From the NCBI RefSeq assembly GCF_017591425.1, contig NW_024466307.1:6897001-6961000 (forward strand): a stretch of DNA of 64,000 bases. The letters are read 5' to 3'. Of this stretch, positions 46,061 to 59,055 are shown piece after piece. How positions within the stretch are numbered: position 1 is the first letter of the stretch; every line of letters begins with the position of its first letter. Under the pieces are notes generated by a model, which saw nothing but the letters and a program-made list of their open reading frames with translations, had not been told where the DNA came from and did no database searches. The DNA is from Ochotona curzoniae. Its lineage: Eukaryota > Chordata > Mammalia > Lagomorpha > Ochotonidae. The translations under genes were made by a program, and so were the position numbers.

Positions 46061-46649
46061 TATTGGTACTGTTATTACTTTTATTACAATTTCTACCACT
46101 GCCATTTTCTTGATCCTTACATAAATAACAGAAACTCACTTATCATTTATTGGTAAATTACATTCAGAAGTCATAAACTAGCAAACAGGATGAAACCTAA
46201 GATCATCTCTGAACTGCTTTGCAAGCTAATAAAAGTAAAAATAACACACAGAAAGCAGTGCATGGGAGGGGGAAGGCACAAGAGTAAGAACCAGGCAAGG
46301 TCTTTCCAGGAGCATTTGCACGGAATGTGAATTAAATATGGAGCTAAAGAAGAAGGGCTTTTCAAGTGCATTCTAATAGCCTTACAATGGATGAAAGGTA
46401 GAATTATCATTAGGTCACATATAGAGCACATATATATAGCAAGTCAGTTATTCATGTGCTAAAGCATTGATTAATCAGTGACAATTGTAGTTGAGCAGGA
46501 ACGATAGATTGGGAGACTGGGGCCATCTGTCAAGAATCCCTAAATACCTTACTGAGCTTACCTTGATTCTAAAGGTCATAAGAAACTAATGTGGACTTGG
46601 AAAATGGGCTCATTGGTACAAGACTGGCTTTAAGGCAATATAAAGGCTT

Positions 46650-46820
46650 CAGAGCAATGGTTCTCAAAATATAGTTTCTGGACCTAACATGTGATTATCT
46701 CCGGGGAGCTCCTTAGAAAAGCAAAGGCTAGGGCCTCTTACCAGACCTGGGACCCAACAATCTTTGCTTTAGCAAGTCTTCCAGATGACTCCAATGCAAA
46801 CTCAGATCTAAGAGCCACTG
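46650..46820 (+). mobile_element. MER5A-type hAT MITE
   Basis: The inverted ends 'agagcaatggttctcaaaat' (from 46651) and 'ctaagagccactg' (to 46820) surround a body with 'ttatctccggggagctcctt', 'agggcctcttaccagacctg' and 'cccaacaatctttgctttag'. This is the order of MER5A, a non-autonomous hAT-Charlie element shared by placental mammals. It is inactive. Confidence 0.8.
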
Positions 46821-49129
46821 TTATGTGGTAATGATGAGAAAGGAAAACAGAAGATTCAGGAAGCCACTTAGCAGTCAGTTGAGGGGGCCTTGGTAAGAAA
46901 GCCTGAGCTGAATCAATAAGTAGAACAGGATTGAAGCCAGGGACACAAAAACAAAGTCAACATTCTTAGCATTTGTTAGCCTTTGCTGTAACCAGGTAGG
47001 GAAAAATGATTTGTCCAAAGAGAGCATCTACATGCATTATTGTCTAAAAACATGAAACAGCATTAAGAGCACCAACTTTTCCCTCCAACTTAAACAACTT
47101 GAATTCCATTAAAAGGGAGAGCATCCTTCTGCATCACTGTAGAAATAAGGATAGTAAATTTTTTATAAGCTCACAATCCCTGCTATCAGTAGACCTGGAA
47201 ATGCCAGTCCTCTTGTGGCAAGCCCTAACTATTTGGTTTCACACTGCAATTTTTCATGACCATATTTGTGCATTATTTCCAATTTTCATTCTGTATTGTG
47301 CCATTTTGTATTCTCCACGATTATGTTTTCACTGAACAGATGCACTAGTTTTGCCGCACCAAATTCTATGATCCATAATTAGATGTCAATATGTTTTCTT
47401 TATGAACTAAATACATTTTTAGATACTTGGACATTAATTAAAATCACATGCTGGATTGCTACATCCTTTCAACACATTTTTGAGGAAATATTTTTGGTTT
47501 ATTTCAATTCTTTAAAACATTCAATTTTATACTACATAATTCCTTTTTTCACGGGAATAGATACTGCAGCTAATATATAAATATTAATTAGAGTTACCCC
47601 ACAGAAACCATTAATGAGATATAGCCATTCACATGCAAAAGAAATGACATTTGATGAATTAGGAAAATGAGAGTAAATTAATTCTTTCAGTTGTCACTTT
47701 TTAAATATACCATAGTCTGTTTATTTTCATGACAAGTTTAGGAAAAAATAAATAAAACAAAATTTAAGAATAATGATAAACAATTACCAGTATTGAATTG
47801 CCTTAGGAATCTATACAAACTTAAAATTTCACAAATATTCAAACACAGACAGAAACAGGATAATAAGATACTACAGAACCCACACTCATTAGTAATGTTG
47901 TGTTGTGCCATACTGAAGCCTCTACACTCATGACAAATTTAAGCTATGCACTGATCTCATGCAAAAACAGAGAACAGTTTTCTAAAGGATGAAGAGAATA
48001 TTTCTAGATACAAATAAATTACTGAAAAATCTCATCTGACAAAACTACTTCTTTCACGCCTTCTTTTAGCACTTTTTAAATGTTGCTGGGAAGTATTCTG
48101 ATGTTAGGGCAGGGACATGCATGCATAGAGATTATTCTAGCATATCTCTATCATTTCCTGTTATTCTAGGTTACTCCTATTTATTCTTAAAAGAAGGTGA
48201 TATGAAAACTCAAGAATAAAATGGAGCAGTTCATATAATGGAAGCCACCGAGATTCCTGAGACTAATTCAAGTCTTGCCTCATATGGGAAGGACGTAAAG
48301 AAATCTGTTCATCTAAAATAACTATTCTCGTCAGAGTTTCTATTAACTTGCTCCGGGTAATAGACATATGTCCATGTGATATCCATGTGGCCCTCTGTGA
48401 AGGACTCTGAACTGCTTATGATTGTGCAAAGTGTTTCATGGAAGCAGAAGCAGGTTCTAACATGTTTCAAACAATGGGTTGGTGTCTTCAGAGTACGCTT
48501 CAGCGAGGGCTAACTGCATGAACTGTGCCAAACAAACGCACAGTCACACTGTGTAAGTAATACTTATATGCAAATCCACAGCTGAGAGAACTCTTTCTAC
48601 CTTCAAGGTTCTGGGATGGAACAGCAATGAGTCCTTGTGTGCTGGGGGAAAATACACTAGAAAGTTCCCTTATTGGCAGGGAAGTTTCCATGTTGATCTG
48701 AGGGGCAGATTCAGAATATCCAGATTCAAATTTAAATGAAAGTGGCAACTCGAGTGCCAAGGGAGTTAGAAGAGTCTGCAACACTAAAGTATGCACAAAA
48801 CCAAATGAACTAAATGAACTAGAGGGATTTTGTTTATTCATTTCATTGTCTCCTTGTGGTTTGGCAGAGTTGGTTTTGATTTTAGGGGATTTTTGGTTTT
48901 GGGGCTAGGAGTTTGTTTGTTTGTTTGTTTGTTTTGTAGAGGCTTCCAGAGCTCAAAATACAGAAGAGGAAGAAGACTAAGATCAGCCTGACATGAAGAA
49001 TCTATACTCCTGTGATTTTATAAGCAAAAGCCAGTTTTCACATGGGCTTGTAGCCTTCTTCACGCACCTTGCATGCTCTAAAACATTCAACAGATGATTT
49101 GAGATTACTGAAACATAACAGAAAAGCCT
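46821..49129. other. Unassigned non-coding sequence with a (GTTT)n tract
   Basis: A short (GTTT)n tract lies at about 48910-48935. The 113-codon minus frame at 48500-48841 has no recognised domain. The rest is AT-rich, without named repeats. Confidence 0.45.
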
Positions 49130-49500
49130 AAATAGACTTTACATGTTTAAAGATAATTTCTGAGTATTATGCAAAGGGAAAAAGATAATAGTCAGATAAA
49201 TTAAAAGCAAGTCTCAATTAGATTCACGATGGTGAAATCGCAGGGCACCAAAGACAGAGAAAAAACCTTAAGCACTAAAGTCAAACTATTTTCCAAAGAA
49301 TGAAGAATCAGCAGATACTGAATCAAAACAAGAAATCAATGGAATTACGTTTTGAATGTGATGAGAAAATAAGCAGTGAAATGGACCCATGATAGCTCTT
49401 GGTGAACAAACCAGCACAGAATTTTTAAAGGAGAAAAATTATGATAGAATTCGTTAGTATATAAGAAATACAAGTAAATTTCCTAAACTGGGTAGCATTA
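49130..49500 (+). mobile_element. Old L1M fragment, tentative
   Basis: 'ttaaaagcaagtctcaatta', 'cagagaaaaaaccttaagca' and 'atcaaaacaagaaatcaatg' are reminiscent of the adenine-rich L1M internal region. No single diagnostic phrase survives; it may instead be plain A-rich sequence. Confidence 0.35.
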
Positions 49501-49539
49501 ATTGAAGATAATGGTTTTATTAGCTTCAGAGGAATAGAG

Positions 49540-49840
49540 TGTGGCCACCCTCAAATGAGAGAGACAGAGAGAGAGAGGGCAACAAGCTAGTTATGTTGAC
49601 ATATCCAACTGCTGATTCGCTTTCCAAATGTCCCCAGTAGCCAGGTCTGTGCAAGGCTACAGCCAGAAGCCAGACATTGAAACCAGGTCTGTTACACAGC
49701 CTGGAAATCCATACTGAACCAATATCTGGTACGTGGCAAGGTGCACATTATCAAGGAGCTGTAACCAGGAAGAGTCAAGCTCTTCCATGAGATGTAGGTG
49801 TCCCAGGTAAGGCTGCAACCATGTGGTTTACCCTAAATAT
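49540..49840 (-). repeat. CSINE, old
   Basis: On the plus strand a GA-rich start ('gagagacagagagagagagg') is followed by 'tatccaactgctgattcgct', 'ttccaaatgtccccagtagc', 'ctacagccagaagccagaca' and a decayed 5' half. It is clearly related but heavily diverged. Confidence 0.65.
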
Positions 49841-49918
49841 CATTCTTGATGGTGAATATTGAAGCTTTGCCTCACAGCATCACGAATAGTGCACTGGTGC
49901 TCTTTCTTCCTTTAAAAA

Positions 49919-49984
49919 AAATATATATGTGCATATATTTTTATATATGCATATATATTTTATATATGCATATATATTTTTTTT
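49919..49984. repeat. AT-rich minisatellite in a SINE tail
   Basis: A unit of about 19 bases, TTTTATATATGCATATATA, recurs two to three times and grades into the T-rich (tail) side of the neighbouring minus-strand CSINE. Confidence 0.85.
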
Positions 49985-50272
49985 AATTGGAAAGGAAGAT
50001 ATACAGAGAGGAAAAGAGAGGAGGAGAGAGGAGGAGATTTACTCCCCAAGTGGCTGCAATGGCAGGAGCTGTGCCAATCCAAGGCCAGGAGACTCTTCCT
50101 GATCTCCCACCCGGGTGCAGGGTCCCAAAGCTTTGAGCCGTCCTTGACTGTTTTCCGGGGCCACAAGCAAGGAGCTGGATGGGAAGCATGGATTAGAACT
50201 GGTGGTGCCCATACCATATGCTGGCGTGTGCAAGGCAAGGACATTAGCCACTAGGCTACTGCACCGGGCCCC
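49980..50272 (-). repeat. CSINE, young
   Basis: On the plus strand: 'ttttaattggaaaggaagat', 'gagatttactccccaagtgg', 'ctcccacccgggtgcagggt', 'cccaaagctttgagccgtcc', 'gaagcatggattagaactgg', and the head 'ccactaggctactgcaccgg' ending in GCCC. Some bases of the purine block after the A-rich tail are missing (no GGAAGATCTTCC). Confidence 0.95.
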
Positions 50273-51229
50273 GCCTTTTACCCCTTCTCTTCATATGCTC
50301 CTTGCTATGGCCAGTACAGTAAAATATGAAATAAGAAATCAAGGTATGCTCATCGAAAGCTTAAAAGAAAAACTTCTCCTAGCTGAAAACACATCATTCT
50401 CTACCAGCAAAAGACTAAGAAATAAATCAATAAACATTTTATTATAATTGAAGACAAATATGTCAAGATTTTGAGTTAAAACTAGCATAGAAAAATTGTT
50501 TAACACTTTATTTACAAATTTTAAATATATAAACTTTTCTAGTAGTCAGTGTTTTATAAAATATCTGTGGTCTGAACTCAAGTGAACAAAAATATGAAAA
50601 AATTTATAGAGATTTCTAACACATTAAAAACTACAGAAAATTTTATCAAATTGAGAGGAAATCTTAGATTGGAAGTTCTGTATCATTAAGATGTCAAATC
50701 TACTCCAGTTTATCAATAAAATTCAAACAGCTAAATGGATTTTCTTAAACTTTAGCTTGACAAGCTAATTAAAAATGAATAGCGCATGGCTAGAATTGCT
50801 AAGACCCTCCTGAATGAGAAATTGGAGCCCATTTTTAATCATATATCAAGAATTATTTTTAACCCACTGAGATTAAAACAAAATGATATTGCCACAGGGA
50901 TTATAAAGTGTCCAAACAAAATACACTAGAAAAAAACCCCTAAAAGGAAACTCGATTTGACAAAAATGACACTTCAGATCAGTGGTCAAAATATGAACTT
51001 TGTAATAGATTTTGTTGGGGTAACTTATGTATGTGAAAAAAAATTAGTAAAACTCATTTTCATTCTATATTTTTCATAAAATATCAATCTAGTTTTGTTA
51101 GAATCTGAAGCGCCCCAAGAAAACTTCAAAAATTTTATTAGATATTATAAAGGAACATTTCATATTTTAAGCTCAATGAAAACTTTACTTCCAATACAAA
51201 AATAAAGTTACTTTCAAGAACGCTCTCAA
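50273..51229. other. A-rich unassigned sequence, possibly L1
   Basis: Very A-rich on the plus strand, without diagnostic motifs. It lies upstream of a tentative L1 fragment and may be decayed L1. Confidence 0.35.
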
Positions 51230-51500
51230 ACAGAAAAAGAAATACTTTCAGCATAATTCCTGTAAATAAGAAGAAGAAAAACAAAAGACATGAGGACAAT
51301 CATAAATCATACACTTCAGAAAATCAAATATTCAAGAAGCAAATGAAAAAGTGATAAATTGCATGAATTTTCAGTGAAATAATATACGTTAATCAGATAC
51401 CACCACACACTCAATGAACACCAAATGCTGGCAAATGTGACACAAACAACGCTGATAGTCACATAAACTTCTCAACTACAGTGTCTGGAATTTTGAAACT
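51230..51500 (+). mobile_element. L1 ORF2 fragment, tentative
   Basis: 'caatcataaatcatacactt' and 'tcaagaagcaaatgaaaaag', followed by 'cagataccaccacacactca' and 'ccaaatgctggcaaatgtga', parallel the L1 stretch of 'catcactaatcat..gagataccaccacacac..ggcaaggatgtgga'. It is highly diverged and inactive. Confidence 0.4.
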
Positions 51501-52739
51501 TACTAGGACATTTGAATACATATGCTTCTTCTGACCATTAAACTTTTTTTGTTGTTGAAATCCTAAAGAATAAGTACACAGACATAGCAGACAACAGAAT
51601 CCATAATATTCATGACACCAATGCTTATTACTGGAAATGTACATTAAAATCATAACATATAAATGAACATACAATGAAATTTTGAAGAAAAATTGATACT
51701 TAATTATACTTACCTGCATCGAAAGAGCAACCGCTGAAATCTAACGCTGAGTTTGAAAGCCAAGTCACAGAGTACATATACTATCAACCTATTTGCGGAA
51801 AATTAAAGACAACACGCAAATGCAAACAATCCTTGGGTTTGTATTAGAAAAATGCATAAAAGCAGTTAAGAGCATAGAGCATATTAAATAACAGTAAAAC
51901 CTGGAGAGACGATTTTCCTGTGAGTCCCATGGGAGTGGAATGAACTGAGCAAAGGGAGAGAGGGCATTTCAAAGGAGAGATAGTGTTGCACTATCTAATC
52001 CTGAGAAGTGCATATGGACTTTCATTGGTTAATGATGACTTCTCTATTATCTATCTTTCTTAGAATCTGCTTAATGCTTAGCAGTAATACAGGTGAAGAG
52101 CTTAACTTTCATTCATCCAACAGCATTGTGTTGAAGAAGCATGCAAGCTGGAGAATGCTTAAGAATGTATCAGTCTGTACAACATCCAACTTGAAGAACC
52201 ATTTAAACAAAATCTACTTCTATTTCTCAATGTAGTCTACTCCTTCACCTTGCTCAGCAAATGATGATCTAAGGTCCAAATACTTCCTGAAAAAAATCCT
52301 TGAAATGATTAAATACTCATCAGCATATCTGCTAACTGACCAAAACTTATTGAACATTTACTGTATGCAAAGTAATACATCTAGTGCTACGAAGTGCACC
52401 AAACACAGGGGCTCCCATCTCTTACTTGGAAGTGACAAATAGCCTTCTACTTCCTGTCTCTAAAAAATACATTCTTTGTAACCACCAGAGCCAATTTCTA
52501 CCACAGAGACACTAACATAGAATCCAATCTTTGACAACGTTTTCAGTGAATTTCTCTTGTCACTCTTCACCACTTTCAGAGTTCATTAATTTAACTGCCT
52601 ATCATGGACAGGCTGGCCACTGAATGAATGAAATTTACTAAGGTCTGGGGGAAGGAAGATGGTGAATTGTATCCCTATACCTGTTCAAGCCAAGATTGCT
52701 TTGCAACAAAAGAGGTCCTGTATTGCCCTCTGGGTAAAA
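51501..52739. other. Unassigned sequence with MIR-like trace
   Basis: Near 52340-52410 'taactgaccaaaacttattgaac' and 'atttactgtatgcaaagtaa' resemble the reverse complement of a MIR or L2 end. The remainder is unassigned. Confidence 0.35.
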
Positions 52740-53100
52740 TCCTTAGATCAGGATATATGACTGAAATGACCCAACTTTTCAAATGATGCCAATTAATTTC
52801 AATTGGAGCCACAAGAATACATTCTGACCTACAAAATTAAGTGCAAAACCCTGAACATAGTATGCAAGGTTCTGCACACCGATTCCCCACACCGATTTCT
52901 TAAAATCTCTTCCCGCACTGCTCTGCACTCTCACTCAATACTCCATGTTTTCGACAGCCCCAAGCTGGAGGCACACTTAGCCTGTAGGTCAATCCACGAT
53001 CCAAACTCTCCCAGGACCACACTAGAAGCCACCTCTACTTGGAGGTCTTCCTGAACACCTACAGGACAAAGTCGGCCATGACTTACTATATCTGTCTTCT
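52740..53100 (+). mobile_element. L2 fragment
   Basis: 'aagtgcaaaaccctgaacat', 'ctcactcaatactccatgtt' and 'gacagccccaagctggaggc', then 'cctctacttggaggtcttcc' and 'tgaacacctacaggacaaag', follow the L2 order in which a tail of ORF2 reads 'cacctcctccaggaagccttccctga'. It is old and inactive. The 83-codon plus frame is a remnant of this. Confidence 0.5.
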
Positions 53101-54057
53101 TATCTTTGTTCATGCACATACAGGCTGTCCCTGACTTTCAGATTTTCAGCTTCTGAGCAGCCAACACTTTCATGCATTATACATCGACACTCCAAAGTGC
53201 CTTTTGTATGCCAAATCCAGACTTTCATACATCAGCAGATCAACGAACATTTTGCACTAATGTGTGGTGGCACTGCCTGACAGCCAAGAGTTCTGTTTGG
53301 GCAGTCATGCCATCTTTGTCTGCAAGAGCGGGCTTTATTTCATTACTTGAGGAGGTTTCTTTGCTCTTTGCCCTTGTTATTTTGTCAGAATGAGTGGAAA
53401 ATTAACATTGAAAATGCTGGTAATAGCGATAAAAACCATAGGTCTCATAAACTTAATATAGTTGAAATGAAGATGAGATCATTAGGTTTTCCCATTATGG
53501 GCGCTTCTTTAACAGCAATCAAGCTCTTATTAGATTTAAACCCTGTCAACTGTGATTCAATTGGGAAAGACAAAATAAGATTAAGGACCCTGCACAGAAT
53601 ACTAGAAACAAATTATTGAAAATTTAAGATATAATACAAGATCATATATTTTAGCTCTCAAGAAAAAAATATTCTGGCTGACATGTCCCTTTTGTACTCT
53701 ACATTGAAGAAGGACAGAGGAATGCTTAAGAAATTTACTACTACTATGACTCAATGCGTGTTTGCTGAACTCACTCATGGGCTGATAAGCGTGCCACCCT
53801 ACACTACTTGGCAAGAACCTTTTATCTATCTGCCCTTTCATTTTGTTCACTCACTTCTACACCCAGGTAGGGGTGCCAAGATACCTAGCACTGTTCGTTC
53901 TTCCCTTGATAGCTACCAAATCCAAGGTGGAGGCTGTAGGCTACCCTCTACTACCATCCGAGTTAGGATGATCTAATTTGGCCAAAGATGGCACATATCC
54001 TGTGGAGCCAACCCTCAAAGCTTCAGACTTTGAAGAATGGGAAAAGGAATCTAAGAA

Positions 54058-54210
54058 TTTCTGAGCACTTAACTACTTGCCAGATCGGATGTACAAGTCA
54101 CCTTATTTGTTAAGGAACATTCAACAAAGAAGAAAATGAACACAGAGACTTTGAATGACTTCCTTAAAGTTCACTCACACAAGTGTGGCTAAGCCATAAC
54201 TCCAAACAAA
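54058..54210 (-). repeat. MIR element
   Basis: The plus strand shows 'ttctgagcacttaactactt', 'gccagatcggatgtacaagt', 'aagaagaaaatgaacacaga', 'gactttgaatgacttcctta' and 'aagttcactcacacaagtgt'. This is the reverse complement of MIR (tgagcacttactatgtgccag..gaaactgaggcacagagaggttaagtgacttgcccaaggtcac). Confidence 0.65.
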
Positions 54211-54679
54211 GTGTGTGTGGCTCTAAAGTGTACCCTCTTGTAGACATAGGAAGACTTCTGTGTGTCTGGTAAAATGGCCAAGGCCAAGACATTATCAAAG
54301 CACCCACAGCTGTATGTTCTGCCATTCCATCCTTCAAGCCTAACATTCTGCAATAATGTAACATATTTCATAAAATTAACACCATTATCAAGCAACTCAT
54401 TTCAATAGGCATTGTAGGAAAAAAATCTCAAGAGCAGATGTGATCATAGCTCAGAATTGAAGGAGCTGGTTTTGAATTTCTTCTGTTTTCTTCTGTGTGC
54501 AGCTTCATATCATGCATCCACTCAGATTTTTCAATAAAATTATATCATTATAGTAACAGACAGCTCACAAAATGAATACAATTTATGTCCATATTTTATA
54601 CATATAAAATGGTATCAAACATATAAATGATCAATGACTCCTGCCGTGGTGTTTGCCCCTTGTTTCAGAATTTTAGTGT

Positions 54680-54765
54680 GTCTTTCCTTCTGAAAGAAAT
54701 TGCAATTAGTGCCTGCAAATCTGTGTTATTCTGTCATAGCAGCAGGAAACAGACCAAAACAGCCT
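54680..54765 (+). mobile_element. MaLR-type LTR 3'-end fragment
   Basis: 'gaaagaaattgcaattagtg', then 'gcaaatctgtgttattctgt' and 'catagcagcaggaaacagac', reads like the end of an MLT1/MST LTR (ccagtctgtgttattttgttatagcagcc..acagactaa). Short and diverged. Confidence 0.45.
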
Positions 54766-54964
54766 TTCATTTTGGGGGTTCCTGAGTGACTACGGCAGAG
54801 TAGCAATGCCCCCGCTCCTGCAGGTGACCAAGCTGCCATTGATGTTCCCGTGCTTTGCCTTGAGGTCAGGCTGTGACCAGTTATCTGGTAATAAACTTTT
54901 CTGCAACTTTTCCCCTCTGCTTACCTCTGGTTTGCCTTAAAAGTGTAGATTTCTCCTGAACAAA

Positions 54965-55265
54965 TACTGTAAATCTTAGACCATTTTTTTGCTGTTGTAA
55001 TGGTACAGACTGGATCATCTTTAAAGAACTTAAGGTTCTTTTCTCACTGTTTCACAGGCCGGGAAGTCCAATAGTAATATCCCTGGCAGGTTTTTTCTCT
55101 GGTAAGGAACAAGACTGTACTTCTAAGACGCAGCCTTGCAGAACACATCTTCCGAAGCACATGACACTGTTTCCTCACCTGACACAAATGTGGAAGAGCG
55201 AATTTTAATGACCAAAATGGGACTGAAGTCACGCTTCCTTCACCGTATTAGTCCCACTCAAAGGG
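54965..55265 (-). mobile_element. MLT1-type LTR
   Basis: The plus strand carries the reverse complement of an MLT1 LTR in order: 'ctgttgtaatggtacagact', 'tcactgtttcacaggccggg', 'aagtccaatagtaatatccc', 'tggcaggttttttctctggt' and 'gacactgtttcctcacctga', ending with 'accaaaatgggactgaagtc'. Compare the family phrase cacagttctggaggctggaagtccaagatcaaggtg. A solitary, non-coding, old LTR. Confidence 0.65.
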
Positions 55266-58200
55266 AAGAAACCCGCAGACTAATCAATTCTAAAGTTTGC
55301 AGCTTTTAACATTATTCCGAACACAATTACATTCCAGCATGAGTTTTACAGGAAACAAGTATTCCACTCCTACGGTGTTTTTCAGTTTTGAACTTGTCTT
55401 GTTTGATGATTTATGTTTAGAGCTTGAGCAAAAAAATTCCCCAAACGAAAAGAATTTATGAGGCTTTTTTTTTCCAACTGAAATCAAGAGGATTGTCCCC
55501 AGTGTTGCTTGTGTGGTTAGTCACTTCTGGATAGAGATACACATCTCCTAGAATTTGCTGCTTTCCTACTGCATACAGCTGGTGGTAAGCATGGATGGCG
55601 AATCCAGCCTGAGAATTTCAGAATGGTTCCCTGTCCGTCTGTCACATCTTGGCCACCTCTCAATTACCCCTGTTGATGTCCTGGAAATTTGCTATTGCAG
55701 TCAGAAGAAGGGTTCTGAGACTCAAGACATGTAGGTCTTTGGGCAGCTGAAAGGGGAATGTTTGATGGGAAGGAGGCTCAGAACCAAAAAGGCAAAAATT
55801 GGGTAAGTTAATTCCACAAGGGATGAACAAATTCCAAACACAGTCAACAGTGTCATCAAGAAATCGCTCATGGAGACTTGGGAGTCAGTTCAAGGATGAC
55901 ATTTCCAGGCGTGATCGTATGCCCACGGTCAGGGAGTAGATATAAACTGTTCACAATCAAGCTACTTTTCATGTAATTGAAGGCTGAGACCTCACTTTCC
56001 TTGTTGGAAACCAATTTACTTGAACTGTTCTGACTCCCAAGATGCATGGTTGGCAGCTCATTCCTGCTTAGCCATTACTATCATAGACCTTCAGACTGAT
56101 GACTGAGCTCTCCACACCCCAGCAGCCAGAGTGAAGAATCTCATGGGCTACTTAGGGCATAGGATCCTCCTGATGTGAATACATTCACATGGAGACTGAC
56201 TTCCTGCAGTATGGCATGCCTAGATTTTTCAAACCAATCTATTTTGTAACTATCCAAGAATCAGTTTTTAACATAATTTTACTTATATTATTTATATTCT
56301 TTTTCATGATATGATTTTATAGTTATAGAAACCCCCCAAAACCTCAGGCTCAGGGAGACTTGTTCAACAAGCAGCATTTGGGAATGGCCAGTGCAACACC
56401 CCTGGACAAAGCACAGTTTGCTGGAAGTGTCCAGTTGATGAACTTCCCATACTTTGATTTCGGCAATACTGAGGATAAGAACTCAGGGAGACTGTTAATA
56501 TCGCTTTCAATGGAAACAACAGGTATTTGTGAGAGTAATATCTGGCCTGATAAAACACAAAATGAAAGTACTGGAACCATTATCATCAAGAGATCCTAAC
56601 ACTAAAATTATCACGTAGTTCATGCTTTGCATTGCATATTGCACCAGCTCTTGATCTGAAGATACCCAAGAGAGAGTTGATGAACTTTCTATTCTTTTTG
56701 GTTTTTTATTGAATCCATAGCTAGCTTCCAGAACTTATATTTCAGCCAGAATTTTCCCATTCAGCAATGACTATCACTTTCCTAGGATCAGACAAACACC
56801 TAAATACATCAACTACAATAACAAAATGCAAACCACAGTATAACAAAAATTTAATTCTCATATGGTACAAGCTTTTTACAATGAGTGCTCCACATTCCCC
56901 ATGAGACAGACTTATATTTAATATTTTTAATGTCTGAAGCACTGCCTTACTTCAACACCCGTAGCACTAGGACATAGGTGTCATTATGCTGCATCTAAAG
57001 CTGATACCACCAGCGGCCAGGGCTCTCAGATGGAGTGGCACAGCGGGAGACACAGCTTTCCTCCCAGGCTTATTTCACTGTAAGACTGAGTTTTTCCTAT
57101 AATACAACCTTTCTTCTGCCTTCTATTTCTCCATGCATCTGTGATCCACATATTTATCTGGACAGAAATAGTTAACAATATAGTAATTCTAAATACTCAT
57201 TTTTTAAAAAGTCTATCTTGTTTGTATTCCTTTGGTCTAAAAGAGCTGCAGTTTGAATTGTTTGAAATGTCTACAAGAAATTTTGAACATGAGGCTTGTA
57301 AACAGCAATGTTTGCCTATGGTACTGGTTATATGTGTGAACCATAAATGCCTCATTGAAGTCTTCAGAATGAAGTGTGGAATGAGTTTATTCAAAGTCTG
57401 TGACTTAGTGGTGTTTATCGCAAGGATCACATCTTCCAAAAACTCTGCTGTGCATATGTGTTTAAAGAGGTCTATACATCAAAGCAGTGATTTTCCGAAT
57501 GCAGTCAAATCTGATAACATTCCCAAGGATCTGCTGATTAACCCAGGAGGATATTCATTATGAAAACATCTGCCATTCTTACCTTTTTGTTCTTTCTCTC
57601 TAACTAGAAGGACAAACATTCAGCCCTCGGTGTGTGACTGCATGTGCTAGCAATACATACACGATGAGTGAGAAAAAGATGCATTTAGGAAGCATCAGAT
57701 CAAATGTAACAGTTTACTAGAAAACATAACTTGACTGGAGATTAGAATGCTTAAGGGAGAGCTGCTTTGTTTCTTTTTTAAATCTTAACCTTCAAGGCAG
57801 CAGCATGTGAAGTGGGTGAACATGAAAACACAGACAGCTTCATTGTTTCTCAAGAACAAAAGTATTTATAGCCGCTCACTTGGTGACTCATCACTGTGCT
57901 GTAAAATATTTGGGCTATTACTCATAATTTTTTAAAGGGCATAGAATAGAATAGTTCGAGGACAGGGCAAAGGACAAGATGAGCATTTCAGCATTCTATA
58001 TGTGACATTCTCATTTATAATAACTTGGACAATTCCTCCCTTTTTTGCTACTTTTCTGGTTTTGAACAAAAAGAGTTGAGCATATCATTCAGAACAATTG
58101 ATATTCCATGTGGCTCAGATCTAAAACTATACAAGCAGTAAAAAAAAATAGAGGCAAGACATGGGAAATACACAGCTGTAGCATATTGCAATAAATGCAC

Positions 58201-59055
58201 CTTATTTTCTTGCAAAAATAAGTTTGTGGTTATTATGAGGATGTGTGCTTTGAGCAGCAAATAAATTGCTCAAATGAGTTTTGTCATTCATTCTATTTTC
58301 AAATACGATAAACAGGTAAAGGAAATAGAACAGCAATGAATAAAATACTGATAGTGGATAAAAACATCGATATTATATAAATCCTCTAATTCAAAAAGTG
58401 GGCTTTTTTTGCACATAAGACAAGTGATTTTTAAATTAGTAGTTAAGTTATATAGCCTTTTATGATCTTTCTCACTACATCGTACACTCCAAACTGAATT
58501 TAACCATCCACAATGTTTTAGTTTTTCCTAAAGAAAATGGTGATTATAAATCAGTTTCTCCAAACCATTTCAGTAATATCGTTTTAAAACTATACATCCA
58601 ACACTTTAATAGCTTCCCAGGAATACAACTGAAATATCATCTCTTGCGAAAACTACCAATATTTTACTGGATATTGTTATCTATAATCACTACTACATTT
58701 GACCAATTATGTATCTAGTGTGTTATCATTTAGATTTTCATCCTCCAGAAAATAAATGCCTATGTCCTCAGACCTCTTATTTATTCTAAAGAAGAAGTTT
58801 ACATATCATATTGCAAAAGTTGATGTAGAATACTATTCAGTGTGTTGTGTTTATGATGCATATTATGTATCTACATTAAAATATATAAACTAAGTATAAC
58901 TGATTTCCTCTAAAGTAATAAACAGCTCCTGGAAAAAGAAATTACTCAATTTCCAGTGTCAAGAGGATGAATGACTTGTCAACCCATCCAAAAACCATTG
59001 GGAGATGCTGGACTAATTTGAGATCAGGATTGTGGAATATATCTTTTGGGAAGTG
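55266..59055. other. Long unassigned non-coding stretch
   Basis: About 3.8 kb holds no gene I can support. The 140-codon plus frame at 57141-57563 is the longest here; it has several cysteines but no family motif, and its upstream part is AT-rich. Positions 57770-57930 contain SOX-like ATTGTTTCT and AACAAAAG words, but this is not significant on its own. Confidence 0.4.

Noticed and set aside
57141..57563. 140-codon plus-strand open frame
   Set aside because: No recognisable domain, no exon-like borders and ordinary composition. One frame of this length is expected by chance in 64 kb read in six frames.
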